A stretch of DNA of 64,000 nucleotides, taken from the NCBI RefSeq assembly GCF_024207115.1, contig NZ_CP100128.1, positions 1,178,001 through 1,242,000 of the forward strand. The letters run 5' to 3'. This DNA comes from Chromobacterium sp. IIBBL 290-4. Its GTDB lineage: Bacteria; Pseudomonadota; Gammaproteobacteria; Burkholderiales; Chromobacteriaceae. The position numbers and the translations under genes were made by a program. This document shows, piece after piece, positions 9,010-19,635 of the stretch. Positions within the stretch are counted from its first letter, which is position 1. Each line of letters opens with the position of its first letter. The notes beneath the pieces are model-generated. The model did no database searches. It was not told the DNA's origin and saw nothing but the letters and a program-made list of their open reading frames with translations.

Positions 9010-10251
9010 TCAGAAATTGCTGCCGAACCACGCCTTCATGCGCGAGAACATCTGGCCCATGCCGGCCGACTCGGTCTTCACCGGGCCGGCATAGCCTTGA
9101 ATCTGATCCTTGCCGTACAACAACAGGCCGACGCCGGTGGAGAAGCGCGGCGTCTTCACCACTTCCGCCAGGCCGCCCACATACTTGGGCACGCCCACGC
9201 GCACCGGCAGGTGGAACACCTCTTCGGCCAGCTCCACCATGCCCGGCATCAGGCTGGCGCCGCCGGTCAACACCATGCCGGACGACAGCAGCTCTTCGAA
9301 GCCGCTGCGGCGCAGCTCTTGCTGCACCAGCTGGAACAGCTCCTCCACGCGCGGCTCGACCACTTCGGCCAAGGTGGCGCGGGACATCTGGCGCGGACCG
9401 CGCTCGCCCACGCCCGGCACTTCAATCATCTGAGCCGGATCGGCCATGCCCACCAAGGCCACGGCATGCTGGATCTTGATGTCCTCGGCCTCCTTGGTCG
9501 GGGTGCGCAGCGCCATGGCGATATCGTTGGTGATCTGGTCGCCGGCGATCGGAATCACTGCGGTGTGGCGGATGGCGCCGCCCACATACACGGCGATGTC
9601 GGTGGTGCCGCCGCCGATGTCGATCAGGCACACGCCCAGGTCTTTCTCGTCTTCCGACAGCACCGCGATGGCCGAGGCCATAGGCTGCAGCACCAGGTCG
9701 GACACTTCCAGGCCGCAGCGGCGCACGCACTTGGTCACGTTCTGCGCGGCGGACACCGCGCCGGTGACGATGTGCACCTTGGCTTCCAGCCTCACGCCGC
9801 TCATGCCCAAGGGCTCGCGCACGCCTTCCTGGCCGTCGATGCTGTATTCCTGGGTCAGGATGTGCAGCACCTGGTGATCCGGCGGAATGGTCACGGCGCG
9901 CGCGGTTTCGATCACGCGGTCGATATCCATCTTGGTGACTTCGCGATCCTTGATCGCCACCATGCCGTGCGAGTTCACGCTCTTGATGTGGCTGCCGGCG
10001 ATGCCGACGAACACCTCGTGAATCTTGCAGTCGGCCATCAGCTCGGCCTCTTCCAGCGCGCGCTGGATCGCCTGCACCGTGGATTCGATGTTCACCACCA
10101 TGCCGCGCTTCAGGCCGCGCGAAGGCGTGTGGCCCATGCCGACGATATTGAGCTGGCCGTCTTCCAGCACCTCAGCCACGATCGCCACGATCTTGGAGGT
10201 GCCGATGTCCAGGCCGACCAGCATGTTCTTGCTTTCCTTGGGTTTGCTCAC
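9010..10251 (-). CDS. ftsA: cell division protein FtsA
   Basis: Actin-like protein that tethers FtsZ filaments to the inner membrane. The phosphate-1 motif VGLDIGTSKIVAIVAE, the second phosphate loop LIDIGGGTTDIAVY, the adenosine motif LTGGASLMPG, and the C-terminal amphipathic membrane helix (MFSRMKAWFGSNF) are all visible. The open frame could begin at a TTG at 10263, but a GTG at 10251 (VSKPKESKNM) has GGAG six bases upstream and is preferred, giving 413 residues. This start lies about 20 bases after the ftsQ stop, consistent with coordinated expression in the ftsQ-ftsA-ftsZ block. Confidence 0.96.
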   Translation of the reverse strand: MSKPKESKNMLVGLDIGTSKIVAIVAEVLEDGQLNIVGMGHTPSRGLKRGMVVNIESTVQAIQRALEEAELMADCKIHEVFVGIAGSHIKSVNSHGMVAIKDREVTKMDIDRVIETARAVTIPPDHQVLHILTQEYSIDGQEGVREPLGMSGVRLEAKVHIVTGAVSAAQNVTKCVRRCGLEVSDLVLQPMASAIAVLSEDEKDLGVCLIDIGGGTTDIAVYVGGAIRHTAVIPIAGDQITNDIAMALRTPTKEAEDIKIQHAVALVGMADPAQMIEVPGVGERGPRQMSRATLAEVVEPRVEELFQLVQQELRRSGFEELLSSGMVLTGGASLMPGMVELAEEVFHLPVRVGVPKYVGGLAEVVKTPRFSTGVGLLLYGKDQIQGYAGPVKTESAGMGQMFSRMKAWFGSNF

Positions 10252-10270
10252 CTGTCGCTCCAACGCCTAA

Positions 10271-10996
10271 TCACTTGTTTCCCTTGGCCGGCGGCGCCTT
10301 GTAATCGGGCATCCGCACGGCGAATCCATTTGGATAGCGCAGATCGACGTATTCGATGTGATACGGCAACCGCGCCAACTCGCTCTTCCAGTAGGTGGCG
10401 AAACGCTCAGCCCTCGCCACCACGTCATTTCTGCCCAGCTCCAGCTGCAGCTGGTTGTCCAGCACCACTTTCCACGCTCGCCGCGACGACAGCCACAGCT
10501 CGCGCGGCGCCTGGCCCGACGGCTGCAACACCTGGCGCATTTGCGTCAGCATCGCCGTCATGTCCTTCTCGGCGCCGGCCGGACCATAAAACACCGGCAG
10601 CTTGGCGTCGCTGGCGGCGTCGAAACGCTCGCCGCGGGTGTTAACCAGGCCGTTTTCTCCCCAGCGCGCCAGCGCCACATGCTCCTCCACGGTGATGTCC
10701 AGCGCGTCCGGCCAGCGCCGCCTCACCTGCGCGTCGCGCACCCACGGCAATTTGCCGAAGGCGGCGCGCGTCTTGTCGATATCCAGCGTGAAGAAGGTGC
10801 CGGACAGTTCATGCTCCGCGATGAATTTCAGCTGTTCGGCCGTCACCCGGTTCATGTCGCCCTGAATCCGTATCTTCTTCACCGGGAACACCGGCGCGTG
10901 CGTCAGCCAGAATCCCCCCGCATACAACAACATCAGCGCCGTGGCGCCCAGCATCAGATTGGCCAGGCTTTTGAGCAGCCGATGGTTATCCCACAT
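10271..10996 (-). CDS. ftsQ: cell division protein FtsQ
   Basis: Bitopic inner-membrane divisome protein that, with FtsB and FtsL, links early and late division proteins. The 241-residue sequence has a short cytoplasmic tail, one membrane helix ([19 protein letters not shown]), then a periplasmic POTRA domain beginning [16 protein letters not shown] and the FtsQ/DivIB domain with [19 protein letters not shown] and [15 protein letters not shown]. The start overlaps the end of ddlB by 11 bases, the usual tight packing of this cluster. Confidence 0.95.
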   Translation of the reverse strand: MWDNHRLLKSLANLMLGATALMLLYAGGFWLTHAPVFPVKKIRIQGDMNRVTAEQLKFIAEHELSGTFFTLDIDKTRAAFGKLPWVRDAQVRRRWPDALDITVEEHVALARWGENGLVNTRGERFDAASDAKLPVFYGPAGAEKDMTAMLTQMRQVLQPSGQAPRELWLSSRRAWKVVLDNQLQLELGRNDVVARAERFATYWKSELARLPYHIEYVDLRYPNGFAVRMPDYKAPPAKGNK

Positions 10997-11897
10997 GCAC
11001 CGTATCCAATACCTTCAGACACAGGTCCTCGTAAGCGATGCCCTCGGCCCGCGCCGCCATCGGCACCAGGCTGTGGCTGGTCATGCCCGGGCTGGTATTG
11101 GCTTCCAGCAGGTAGATTTCGCCCGCTTCGTCCATCAGGAAATCCACCCGGCTCCAGCCGCGGCAACCCAATACCTTGAACGCCTTCAGCGCCAGTTCGC
11201 GCGCCTTGGCCTCCACTTCCGGCGCCAGTCCCGACGGACAGCGGTACACCGTGTCATCGCGGAAATACTTGGCCTGGTAATCGTAATACTCAGTGGCCGG
11301 TTCAATCTTGATGGTCGGATACGCTTTGTCGCCGATCACCGCGCAGGTGTACTCGCCGCCGCCGATGAACTGCTCGGCGATCACCACCTTGTCGTACTTG
11401 CGCGCTTCTTCGAACGCCGCGCGCAATTCGCCCGGCTGCTTCACCTTGGTCACGCCTATGCTCGAACCTTCGGTGGAAGGCTTGACGAAGATGGGCAGGC
11501 CCAATTGCTTTTCGATGGCGTCGAAATCGCTGCTTTCATCCAACAGCTCAAAGGCCGGAATCGGCAGGCCCGCGCCCTTCCACAACAGCTTGGTGCGCCA
11601 CTTGTCCATGGCGATGGCCGAGGCCATCACGCCGCAGCCGGTATACGGCATGCCCAGCGCTTCCAGCGCGCCCTGCAGCGTGCCGTCCTCGCCGAAGGGG
11701 CCGTGCAGGATGTTGAACACGCAAGCGAAACCTTCTTCCTTCAGCGCCGAAAGCGGTTTTTCCGACGGGTCGAACGAATGCGCGTCCACCCCTTTGGACT
11801 GCAGCGCCGCCAGCACGCCCGCGCCGCTCATCAGCGACACTTCGCGCTCCGAGGAACTGCCGCCCATCAATACCGCCACCTTGCCGTACTGCTTCAT
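10986..11897 (-). CDS. ddlB: D-alanine--D-alanine ligase
   Basis: ATP-grasp ligase making the D-Ala-D-Ala dipeptide for peptidoglycan. The 303-residue protein begins with the Ddl pattern [19 protein letters not shown], contains the family block [15 protein letters not shown], the lysine-bearing [16 protein letters not shown], and the metal-binding end [15 protein letters not shown]. Length is typical for DdlB. It lies between murC and ftsQ and overlaps ftsQ. Confidence 0.97.
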   Translation of the reverse strand: MKQYGKVAVLMGGSSSEREVSLMSGAGVLAALQSKGVDAHSFDPSEKPLSALKEEGFACVFNILHGPFGEDGTLQGALEALGMPYTGCGVMASAIAMDKWRTKLLWKGAGLPIPAFELLDESSDFDAIEKQLGLPIFVKPSTEGSSIGVTKVKQPGELRAAFEEARKYDKVVIAEQFIGGGEYTCAVIGDKAYPTIKIEPATEYYDYQAKYFRDDTVYRCPSGLAPEVEAKARELALKAFKVLGCRGWSRVDFLMDEAGEIYLLEANTSPGMTSHSLVPMAARAEGIAYEDLCLKVLDTVHVG

Positions 11898-11944
11898 CTA
11901 TCTATCCTCAACAAGCCCGCGCCGCGGCGCGGGCAGAAATCCAG

Positions 11945-13339
11945 TCACACCGCCAGCGCCAGCGCCTTGGCCGGCACTGCGCCGATCGAGCCTGCGCCCA
12001 TGGTCACCACCACGTCGCCATCCTGCGCCGCGTCCAAAATGGTTTGCGGCATGTCGGCGATATTCTCGACAAACAGCGGCTCCACCTTGCCGCCCACGCG
12101 CACGGCGCGGGACAGGGCGCGGCCGTCGGCGGCCACGATGGGCGCTTCGCCGGCGGCATACACTTCGCCCAACAGCAGCGCGTCGACGCCGGACAGCACC
12201 TTGACGAAGTCTTCAAACAGATCGCGGGTGCGGGTATAGCGGTGCGGCTGGAAAGCCAACACCAGCCGGCGGCCCGGGAACGCGCCGCGCACCGCCGACA
12301 GCGTGGCCGCCATTTCCACCGGGTGGTGGCCGTAGTCGTCGATCAAAGTAAAACTGCCGCCGTTCTTGGCCTTCACTTCGCCATAACGCTGGAAGCGGCG
12401 GCCGACGCCGGCGAACTCCGCCAGACCCTTCTGGATGGCTTCGATGCTGGCGCCGCATTCCAGGCCGATGGCGATGGCGGACAGCGCGTTCAACACGTTG
12501 TGGCGGCCCGGCAGGTTCAGCACCATCGGGAAGCGAGTGGTCTTGCCGTTTTTCACCACCACGTCGAAATGCATCTGGCCGGCGGCGGCGCGGACGTTTT
12601 CGGCGTAGATGTCGGCGGAATCGTCCAGGCCGTAAGTGGTGACCGGCTTGGTGATGCGATCCTTGATCTCGCGGACGTTCGGATCATCGACGCACAGCAC
12701 CGCGCGGCCGTAGAACGGCATGCGCTGCAGGAAATCGACGAAAGCCTGCTTCAGCTTGTCGAAGCTGTGGTCGTAGGTGTCCATGTGGTCGGCGTCGATA
12801 TTGGTCACCACCGCCATCACCGGAGACAGATGGAGGAAAGACGCGTCCGATTCATCGGCCTCGGCCACCAGGAATTCGCCGGAGCCCAGCTTGGCATTGG
12901 TGCCGGCGGCGGTCAGCTTGCCGCCGATGACGAAGGTCGGGTCCAGGCCGGCCGCGCCCAAAATGGATGCGGTCAGGCTGGTGGTGGTGGTCTTGCCGTG
13001 GGTGCCGGCGATGGCGATGCCCTGCTTGAAGCGCATCAGCTCGGCCAACATCATCGCGCGCGGAATCACCGGGATGCGCTTGTCTCGCGCCGCCAGCACT
13101 TCCGGGTTGTCCGCCTTCACCGCGGTGGAGGTCACCACCACGTCGGCGCCTGCTATATAAGTGGCGTCGTGGCCGAACGATACGCGCACGCCTTCGGCCG
13201 CGAGCCGCTTGGTGGTGGCGTTGTCGGCCACGTCCGAGCCGGACACGGTATAGCCCAGTCCGTGCAGCACCTCGGCGATGCCGCACATGCCGACGCCGCC
13301 TATGCCCACGAAATGTATGTGTTTGACTCTGTGTTTCAT
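11945..13339 (-). CDS. murC: UDP-N-acetylmuramate--L-alanine ligase
   Basis: First amino-acid-adding Mur ligase, joining L-Ala to UDP-MurNAc in the cytosol. The 464-residue protein has the N-terminal Rossmann motif [17 protein letters not shown], the ATP-binding loop [12 protein letters not shown], the Mur-family [10 protein letters not shown] and DYGHHPVE blocks, and [12 protein letters not shown] in the C-terminal domain. It starts four bases after the murG stop and precedes ddlB, the canonical order. Confidence 0.98.
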   Translation of the reverse strand: MKHRVKHIHFVGIGGVGMCGIAEVLHGLGYTVSGSDVADNATTKRLAAEGVRVSFGHDATYIAGADVVVTSTAVKADNPEVLAARDKRIPVIPRAMMLAELMRFKQGIAIAGTHGKTTTTSLTASILGAAGLDPTFVIGGKLTAAGTNAKLGSGEFLVAEADESDASFLHLSPVMAVVTNIDADHMDTYDHSFDKLKQAFVDFLQRMPFYGRAVLCVDDPNVREIKDRITKPVTTYGLDDSADIYAENVRAAAGQMHFDVVVKNGKTTRFPMVLNLPGRHNVLNALSAIAIGLECGASIEAIQKGLAEFAGVGRRFQRYGEVKAKNGGSFTLIDDYGHHPVEMAATLSAVRGAFPGRRLVLAFQPHRYTRTRDLFEDFVKVLSGVDALLLGEVYAAGEAPIVAADGRALSRAVRVGGKVEPLFVENIADMPQTILDAAQDGDVVVTMGAGSIGAVPAKALALAV

Positions 13340-13343
13340 CGTT

Positions 13344-14435
13344 TTATCTCTTGTCGTCCCCGATCAGCTGCTGGCACAAATCCGCCACCCTGCCGGCCGC
13401 GCCCAAGCGGGCCAGCGCGCGGGCGCGCGTCGCCTTGTCCAGCAGTTGCTCTCTGTCCAGCTTCGCCAACAGGCTGGCCAGCCCGTCGGCGTTCAATTCT
13501 TTCTGCGGCAAATGCCAGGCCGCGCCTTCCTTGGCCATCCACTCGGCGTTGTCGCGCTGATGGCTGGTGGTGGACACCACCAGCGGCACCAGCATGCTCG
13601 GCACGCCTGCAGCGCACAGTTCGCTGACCGTGATGGCGCCGGCGCGGCAGATCACCAGATCGCACTCGGCCAGCCGCTTCGGCATGTCGTCGACAAAGGG
13701 CAGCAGCTCCACTTGATCGCGCAGGCCCGCCGCCTGATAGGCCGCTTCCACCGAGGCGAAGTTGGCTTCGCCGGTCTGGTGGATCAGCGCCGGACGCTTG
13801 TCGGCCGGCAACCGCGCCATCACCTGCGGCAGCGTTTCGTTCAATACCCTGGCGCCCTGGCTGCCGCCCACCACCAGGACTTTCAACGGACCGCTGCGGC
13901 CGGCGAAACGCTGGGCCGGCTCGGCGATGGCTTCGATCTCGCGCCGCACCGGATTGCCTGTCACCAGCGCCTTGGCATCCCGGGCCGCGCTGCCGTCGAA
14001 ACCACATACCAGCTTTTTGGCGAAAGGCAGCAGCGCCTTATTGCTGAGCAGCAGGCTGGCATCGGCATTGACCAGCACCAGCGGCTTCCACAGCAGGCCG
14101 GCCATCACGCCGCCGGGCAGGCAGACATAGCCGCCCATGCCCAGCACCACGTCCGGCCGATGGCGGAAGATCTGCGCCGCGCTGCTGAAGAAGGCGCCGA
14201 CCAGTTGCAGCGCGCCCTTGATCGAGCCCAACAGGCCCTTGCCGCGCACGCCGTGGAAATTCAAACGCTCCAGCGGAATGCCGGACGGCGGCACCAGCTT
14301 GTTTTCCATGCCGCGGCGAGTGCCCAGCCACACCACCTTCCAGCCGCGTTGTTGCAACTCTTTGGCCACGGCGAGGCCGGGGACAATGTGTCCGCCCGTG
14401 CCAGCCGCCATCACCATGACCGTTCGATTCGCCAT
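13344..14435 (-). CDS. murG: UDP-GlcNAc transferase making lipid II
   Basis: Membrane-associated GT-B glycosyltransferase that adds GlcNAc to lipid I. The 363-residue protein shows the N-terminal glycine-rich [15 protein letters not shown] loop, the MGGYVCLPG loop in the first domain, and the second-domain [13 protein letters not shown] loop with the sugar-nucleotide segment [14 protein letters not shown]. It is the first gene after a 224-base gap from ftsW that contains repeats, so its transcription may be less tightly tied to upstream genes than the rest of the cluster. Confidence 0.97.
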   Translation of the reverse strand: MANRTVMVMAAGTGGHIVPGLAVAKELQQRGWKVVWLGTRRGMENKLVPPSGIPLERLNFHGVRGKGLLGSIKGALQLVGAFFSSAAQIFRHRPDVVLGMGGYVCLPGGVMAGLLWKPLVLVNADASLLLSNKALLPFAKKLVCGFDGSAARDAKALVTGNPVRREIEAIAEPAQRFAGRSGPLKVLVVGGSQGARVLNETLPQVMARLPADKRPALIHQTGEANFASVEAAYQAAGLRDQVELLPFVDDMPKRLAECDLVICRAGAITVSELCAAGVPSMLVPLVVSTTSHQRDNAEWMAKEGAAWHLPQKELNADGLASLLAKLDREQLLDKATRARALARLGAAGRVADLCQQLIGDDKR

Positions 14436-14450
14436 TTACCTTCTTCTTTC

Positions 14451-14545
14451 GTAGGGCGGAAGCCCAAAGGGCGTTCCGCCTATCCATTCAAATCATTGCC
14501 CGTCAAGATTGGCGGAACGCCCGGCAAGCCGGGCTTCCGCCCTAC
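14451..14545. repeat. pair of inverted REP-like palindromes (BIME-like)
   Basis: Two hairpins in opposite orientation: the left (14451-14482) reads GTAGGGCGGAAGCCC then GGGCGTTCCGCC around AAA with one bulged base; the right (14511-14545) reads GGCGGAACGCCCGGC then GCCGGGCTTCCGCC around AA, again with a single bulge, and ends CCTAC. The GTAGG-flanked, GGAAGCCC-cored, bulged structure recurs at 45645, so this is a dispersed extragenic palindrome family. It fills the gap between ftsW and murG. No REP-associated transposase is in the window. Confidence 0.75.
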
Positions 14546-14571
14546 ACCTTATAGCCCCGCATGATGCGTCG
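14542..14571 (-). pseudogene. second copy of the ftsW 3' end (remnant)
   Basis: On the minus strand this stretch reads RRIMRGYKV followed by TAG, exactly the last nine residues and stop codon of the intact ftsW at 14660. The two 30-base copies differ at four positions, and all four changes are synonymous. A TAA lies in frame just upstream of the remnant, so it is not translated. It lies directly against the REP pair, whose outermost bases it shares. Confidence 0.7.
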
Positions 14572-14628
14572 TTTTTAGCTTCGCCCTTCGGGCTCGCAGA
14601 AACCGAAGGGGGCGGCGCTAAAGCGCCT

Positions 14629-14649
14629 GGAAAGGCTTATCGCCTTTCC
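14629..14649 (-). other. stem-loop just downstream of ftsW
   Basis: GGAAAGGC and GCCTTTCC pair around a five-base loop ten bases after the ftsW stop; further GC-rich self-complementary sequence (CTTCGCCCTTCGGGC) follows. There is no T-run, so it may stabilise the upstream mRNA 3' end or act as a weak attenuator before murG. Confidence 0.4.
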
Positions 14650-14659
14650 TTATGCGAGG

Positions 14660-15817
14660 CTAAACCTTATAGCCCCGCATAATCCTTCGGTTTTCGTAAT
14701 CCACCCGCAACAGCACCGCCATCGCAATCAAATTCATCAGCATGGCCGAGCCGCCGAAGGACATCAGCGGCAGCGTCAGGCCCTTGGTCGGCAGCAGACC
14801 CATATTCACGCCGACATTGAAGAACACCTGGATGCCGAGCCAGATGCCCAGGCCTTGCGCCACCAGCGCCTGGTAGTAACGCTCCAGCTTTTTCGACTCC
14901 ACGCCGATGTGGAAGGCGCGGCGCACCACCCAGGCGTACAGGCCGATCAGCACGCAGATGCCGGCGAAGCCGAACTCCTCGGCGATCACCGCCAGGATGA
15001 AGTCGGTATGCGCCTCCGGCAGGTAGAACAGCTTCTCAATGCTGCCGCCCAGCCCCACGCCGAACCATTCGCCGCGGCCGATGGCGATCAGCGAGTGGCT
15101 CAGCTGATAACCCTTGCCATACGGGTCGTCCCACGGGTCCATGAAGCCCAGCACCCGCTTCAGGCGGTAGGGCGAGGAGATAATCAGCAGCACGATGGCC
15201 ACCACCGCCATCACCGCCAGCCCGGAGAAGATGCGCATATTGATGCCGCCAAGGAACAACAGCCCCATGGCGATGCTCATCACCACCATCAACGCGCCGA
15301 AGTCCGGCTCTCGCAGCAGCAGGAAGGCCACCACCACCATCGCCATGAACATCGGCAGGAAGCCTTCCTTCAGGCTGTGCAGCAGGTGGCTCTTGCGCAC
15401 CGTGTAATCGGCTGCGTACAGCACCACCGCGAACTTCATCACCTCCGACGGCTGCAAGTTCAGCACCAGCAGATTGATCCAGCGCCGCGAACCGTTCACC
15501 ACCTTGCCGATGCCGGGAATCAGCACCAGCACCAGCATCACCAAGCCGATCAAAAAGATCTTGCCCGAATACTTCTGCCAGAACGCCGTGGGGATCTGGA
15601 AGGCCGCGTAGGCCGCCGACAGCCCTATCGTCATGAACACGATGTGGCGGATCAGGTAGAAGTAACGGTTCTGCGTCGCCGCGTCCGCTTCCGCATAGGC
15701 GATCGACGCCGAGTACACCATCACCAGGCTGATAGACAACAGCAAGGCCAGCGCCCAGGCCAGCGCCTCGTCTATCGGGGTGATCGCCGTGTAACGGCTG
15801 GCCGGGTTGCGGATCAT
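14660..15817 (-). CDS. ftsW: SEDS glycosyltransferase FtsW
   Basis: Polytopic SEDS-family peptidoglycan polymerase of the divisome, working with FtsI. The 385-residue protein has about ten hydrophobic helices and SEDS signatures: [33 protein letters not shown], the [28 protein letters not shown] block (in pieces) with the catalytic loop, and the terminal [15 protein letters not shown]. Its start overlaps the murD stop by four bases. The 3' end is duplicated as a remnant about 90 bases downstream, an oddity discussed in the findings. Confidence 0.97.
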   Translation of the reverse strand: MIRNPASRYTAITPIDEALAWALALLLSISLVMVYSASIAYAEADAATQNRYFYLIRHIVFMTIGLSAAYAAFQIPTAFWQKYSGKIFLIGLVMLVLVLIPGIGKVVNGSRRWINLLVLNLQPSEVMKFAVVLYAADYTVRKSHLLHSLKEGFLPMFMAMVVVAFLLLREPDFGALMVVMSIAMGLLFLGGINMRIFSGLAVMAVVAIVLLIISSPYRLKRVLGFMDPWDDPYGKGYQLSHSLIAIGRGEWFGVGLGGSIEKLFYLPEAHTDFILAVIAEEFGFAGICVLIGLYAWVVRRAFHIGVESKKLERYYQALVAQGLGIWLGIQVFFNVGVNMGLLPTKGLTLPLMSFGGSAMLMNLIAMAVLLRVDYENRRIMRGYKV

Positions 15818-17175
15818 TTCCGCTCCGCCTTCACCGCCGCCACGGTGTCGATGAACACCTGGGCGCGATGCGCGTAGTTCTTGAACATGTCCAGGCTGGC
15901 GCAGGCCGGCGACAGCAACACCACATCGCCAGGCTGAGCCAAGGCCGCCGCGCGGCGAGTGGCGTCTTCCAGCGTGTCGAAGCGCTCCAGTGCCAGGCCG
16001 CTATCCTGCAGCGCGGACGCTATCTTGCCGGCGTCGCGGCCAATCAGCAGCACCGCGCGGGCAATGCGCTGGCAAGCCGGTTTCAGCGGGGCGAAGTCCT
16101 GCCCCTTGCCGTCGCCGCCGGCGATCAGCACCACCTTGCGGGTCATGCCATTCAACGCCGCCTCGGTGGCGCCGACATTGGTGCCCTTGGAGTCGTCGAT
16201 GAAGGCCACGCCGTCGAACTCATCCACCAGCTCAACCCGGTGCGACAAGCCCTGGAAAGTCTTCAGGCCATCCAACAAAGGCGCCAGCGGCAGGCCTATG
16301 CCCTGGCACAGCGCCAGCGCGGCCAGCGCGTTGGCGGCGTTGTGCAGGCCTTGCAGCTGCATGTCGGCGCAGTCGAAGACTTTTTCGCCGCCGATGCTCA
16401 GGTGATAGCCGCCATTGCGCGACAGCGCGTAGTCGGCCGCGCCGGCGAGCGAGAACCACTTCACCTCATGGCCGGGCCGCGCCATGGCGCGCACCAGCGC
16501 ATCGTCCTTGTTCAACACCTGCACGCCCTGGCCATGGAACACCTGGGTCTTGGCGTGGGCGTAATCCAGCAAATCGTTGTAGCGGTCGAGGTGATCCTCG
16601 GAAATATTCAGCACCGTGGCGGCATCAGCCATCAGGCTGTAGGTCGACTCCAGCTGGAAGCTCGACAATTCCAGCACCCACACATCAGGGCGTTTGCCGC
16701 TTTGCTCGCGCTCCAACTGCGCTTCCAGCACCGCCAGGCCGATATTGCCGGCGACGACGGCATCCAGACCCGCCGCCTGGCACAGATGGCCCACCAGGCT
16801 GGTGACGGTAGTCTTGCCGTTGGAGCCGGTGATGGCGATCACCTTGCTGCCGTCGCCCTCGATAGCGCGCGCCAGCACCTCGATATCGCCCATCACTTCG
16901 CCGCCGGCGCGGCGGAAGGCGGCGATGGCCGGATTAGCCAAGGGCACACCGGGGCTCACCACCAATAGATCGGAGCCGGCGAAAGTGTTTTCGTCGAACA
17001 GGCCGCTGATCACTTCAGTGCCCGGCAGATGGCGCTCCAGCTCGGCCAGCCGCTCGGCGGACGGCTTGGCGTCGGCCACGCGCACGCGCGCGCCGTGGGC
17101 GGCCAGATAGCGCGCGGCCGCCAGGCCCGAGCCTCCCAGCCCCACCACCGTCGCTTGTAGCTTGGCGTAATCCAT
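15814..17175 (-). CDS. murD: UDP-MurNAc-L-Ala--D-glutamate ligase
   Basis: Second Mur ligase, adding D-Glu. The protein has the N-terminal [15 protein letters not shown] loop, the ATP site [24 protein letters not shown], and the [22 protein letters not shown] region typical of MurD. Two in-frame ATGs are possible: at 17184, with GAGG directly abutting, and at 17175, with GAGG nine bases upstream; the latter ([11 protein letters not shown], 453 residues) is preferred. It begins about ten bases after the mraY stop and overlaps ftsW by four bases. Confidence 0.97.
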   Translation of the reverse strand: MDYAKLQATVVGLGGSGLAAARYLAAHGARVRVADAKPSAERLAELERHLPGTEVISGLFDENTFAGSDLLVVSPGVPLANPAIAAFRRAGGEVMGDIEVLARAIEGDGSKVIAITGSNGKTTVTSLVGHLCQAAGLDAVVAGNIGLAVLEAQLEREQSGKRPDVWVLELSSFQLESTYSLMADAATVLNISEDHLDRYNDLLDYAHAKTQVFHGQGVQVLNKDDALVRAMARPGHEVKWFSLAGAADYALSRNGGYHLSIGGEKVFDCADMQLQGLHNAANALAALALCQGIGLPLAPLLDGLKTFQGLSHRVELVDEFDGVAFIDDSKGTNVGATEAALNGMTRKVVLIAGGDGKGQDFAPLKPACQRIARAVLLIGRDAGKIASALQDSGLALERFDTLEDATRRAAALAQPGDVVLLSPACASLDMFKNYAHRAQVFIDTVAAVKAERK

Positions 17176-17186
17176 CGCCTTCATCC

Positions 17187-18272
17187 TCAGCGCAGCTTCA
17201 ACGTAGACAGGCCGACCAGCACCAGCATCATGGTGATGATCCAGAAGCGGACCACCACCTGGGTTTCCTTCCAGCCCTTCAACTCATAGTGGTGATGCAG
17301 CGGCGCCATGCGGAACACGCGCTTGCCAGTCAGCTTGAACGAGCCCACCTGGATCATCACCGACAAGGCTTCCATCACGAACAGACCGCCCATGATGAAC
17401 AGCACGATTTCCTGACGCACGATCACCGCCACCGCGCCCAGCGCCGCGCCCAGCGCCAGCGCGCCGACATCGCCCATGAACACCTGGGCCGGATAGGCGT
17501 TGAACCACAAGAAGCCCAGGCAGGCGCCGCACATCGCCGCGCAGAACACCACCACCTCATGCGCGCCGGGAATGAAGGGCAGGCCCAGGTACTTGGAAAA
17601 CACCGCGTGGCCGGCCACATAGGCGAAGATGGACAGGCCGGCCGCCACCAGCACGGTGGGCAGCGCCGCCAGGCCATCCAGGCCATCGGTCAGGTTGACC
17701 GCGTTGGAGGTGCCGACGATCACCAGATAAGTCAGCACGCAAAAGCCCACCGCGCCCAGCGGATAGGCGACGGACTTGACGAAGGGGACGATGAACTCGG
17801 TGGACGCCGGCAGCTTGGCGGTGGCGATCAGGAATACGCCCGCGCCGATGGCGATGGCCGATTGCCAGGCCATCTTGAACTTGGCGGACACGCCTTTCGG
17901 GTCCTTGTACACCACTTTGCGCCAGTCGTCGTAAAAGCCCAGCGCGCCGGTGCCCAGCATCACAAGCAACAGCAGCCAGACGTACTTATTGGATAGATCC
18001 GCCCACAACAAGGTGGTGATGGTGATGGCCAGCAGGATCAGCGAACCGCCCATGGTCGGCGTGCCGGCCTTGACCAGGTGAGTTTGCGGGCCATCGTTGC
18101 GCACCGCCTGGCCGACTTTCAGTTCGGTCAATTTGCGGATCACCCACGGCCCCATCCACAGGGAAATGGCGAGCGAGGTCAGCGTCGCCATCACCGCGCG
18201 CAAGGTGATGTAGTTGAAAACATTGAATGCCCGGATATGGGCGCCGAGCAGGTCGGCCAGCCAAAGCAGCAC
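17187..18272 (-). CDS. mraY: phospho-MurNAc-pentapeptide transferase
   Basis: Integral membrane enzyme transferring phospho-MurNAc-pentapeptide to undecaprenyl phosphate to form lipid I. The 361-residue, roughly ten-helix protein contains the catalytic aspartates in FYDDWRKV and in [13 protein letters not shown], the [15 protein letters not shown] segment, and the [11 protein letters not shown] histidine triad near the C-terminus. Spaced one base from the murF stop. Confidence 0.98.
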   Translation of the reverse strand: MLLWLADLLGAHIRAFNVFNYITLRAVMATLTSLAISLWMGPWVIRKLTELKVGQAVRNDGPQTHLVKAGTPTMGGSLILLAITITTLLWADLSNKYVWLLLLVMLGTGALGFYDDWRKVVYKDPKGVSAKFKMAWQSAIAIGAGVFLIATAKLPASTEFIVPFVKSVAYPLGAVGFCVLTYLVIVGTSNAVNLTDGLDGLAALPTVLVAAGLSIFAYVAGHAVFSKYLGLPFIPGAHEVVVFCAAMCGACLGFLWFNAYPAQVFMGDVGALALGAALGAVAVIVRQEIVLFIMGGLFVMEALSVMIQVGSFKLTGKRVFRMAPLHHHYELKGWKETQVVVRFWIITMMLVLVGLSTLKLR

Positions 18273-18273
18273 G

Positions 18274-19635
18274 TTAAATCCCTTCCTTCTGATGCATCAG
18301 GTGTTCCACCACCCGTTCCATGCGCATGAAGCGCGACCCCTTGACCAGAACGGCGGCACCCGACGCCAAGCGGCTATCCAGGCACTCCAACAGCTCGTCA
18401 ATCGAATCAAAATGGCGCGCGCCCGCGCCGAAAGCGGCAGCGGCGTGGCGCGAAACCTCGCCCAGCGAAAAAAGCTGTTCGATGCCGCGCGCGCGCGCAT
18501 GTTCCCCAACCTCGGCATGCAGCGCCGGGGCGGTGTCGCCCAGCTCGCCGATGTCGCCCATCACGAAGACGCGCGGAGCCGGCAGGCCGGCCAGCACGTC
18601 GACGCCGGCTTTCATCGAATCCGGGTTGGCGTTATAGCTGTCATCCAGCACGGTCAGGCCGCGCGGGCTGTGTTTCAGTTGCAGGCGGCCCTTGGCGCCG
18701 GCGAAGGCGGCCAGGCCGGCGGCGATGGCGGCCAGCGGCACATCCAGCGCCAAGGCCACGGCCGCCGCAGCCAGGGCGTTGCGGACGTTGTGCTCGCCCG
18801 GCGCCGGCAGCGCGATCTGGATCTCGCCAGCGGGCGAAACCAATGTGAAGCGGCTTTCCAGCGCCGACAGCGCCACATCGCGCGCGCCGACATCGGCGCC
18901 GGCCGACAGGCCGAAGCTCAGCTGGCGATGCGCGCCGGCGGCGGCGCGGAACAGCGCCAGATTGGCGTCATCGGCGTTGACCACGGCCACGCCGTCGTCG
19001 GCCAGTCCTTCGAAAATCTCCGCCTTGGCGCGGGCCACGTCTTCAGTCGAGCTGAAAAAGCCGAAATGGGCGCGCATGGCGTTGTTGACCAGCGCCACTT
19101 GCGGACGGGCCAGGCCGGTCAGGTAGCGCAGCTCGCCGTGATGGTTCATGCCCATCTCGATCACGGCGTAGCGGTGTTGCGGCTGCAAACGCAGCAGCGT
19201 CAGCGGCAGGCCGATGTCGTTGTTGAAGTTGCCGGCGGTGGCCAGCACCGCGTCTTCTCCGGCATGGGCGCGCAGAATGGCGGCCAGCATTTCCTTGACC
19301 GTGGTCTTGCCGTTGGAGCCAGTGATGCCGATGCGGACAGCCGATTGCGCGGCGGCCCAGCCGGCGGCCAGACGGCCCAGCGCCAGGCGGGTGTCGTCAC
19401 CGGCCTGGATCAGGCTGGCGCCCGCCAGTTCGAAACCGTCGCGCACCAATGCCGCCGCGCCCTTGGCGGTCACCTCGGCGACGAAATCATGCGCGTCGAA
19501 GCGCTCGCCCTTCAGCGCCACGAACAGATCGCCGGGGCCGGCTTCGCGGCTGTCGGTGATCACGCGCGACACTGCGCCGTCGGCGCCGATCAGGCGACCC
19601 TGGGCCAAGGCGGCGGCGTGGCTCAGCTTCATCAT
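18274..19635 (-). CDS. murF: UDP-MurNAc-tripeptide--D-Ala-D-Ala ligase
   Basis: Final cytosolic Mur ligase, attaching the D-Ala-D-Ala made by Ddl. The 453-residue protein has the ATP loop [15 protein letters not shown], the [10 protein letters not shown] and [11 protein letters not shown] blocks, and [14 protein letters not shown], all typical of MurF. The start overlaps the murE stop by four bases, consistent with translational coupling. Confidence 0.97.
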   Translation of the reverse strand: MMKLSHAAALAQGRLIGADGAVSRVITDSREAGPGDLFVALKGERFDAHDFVAEVTAKGAAALVRDGFELAGASLIQAGDDTRLALGRLAAGWAAAQSAVRIGITGSNGKTTVKEMLAAILRAHAGEDAVLATAGNFNNDIGLPLTLLRLQPQHRYAVIEMGMNHHGELRYLTGLARPQVALVNNAMRAHFGFFSSTEDVARAKAEIFEGLADDGVAVVNADDANLALFRAAAGAHRQLSFGLSAGADVGARDVALSALESRFTLVSPAGEIQIALPAPGEHNVRNALAAAAVALALDVPLAAIAAGLAAFAGAKGRLQLKHSPRGLTVLDDSYNANPDSMKAGVDVLAGLPAPRVFVMGDIGELGDTAPALHAEVGEHARARGIEQLFSLGEVSRHAAAAFGAGARHFDSIDELLECLDSRLASGAAVLVKGSRFMRMERVVEHLMHQKEGI

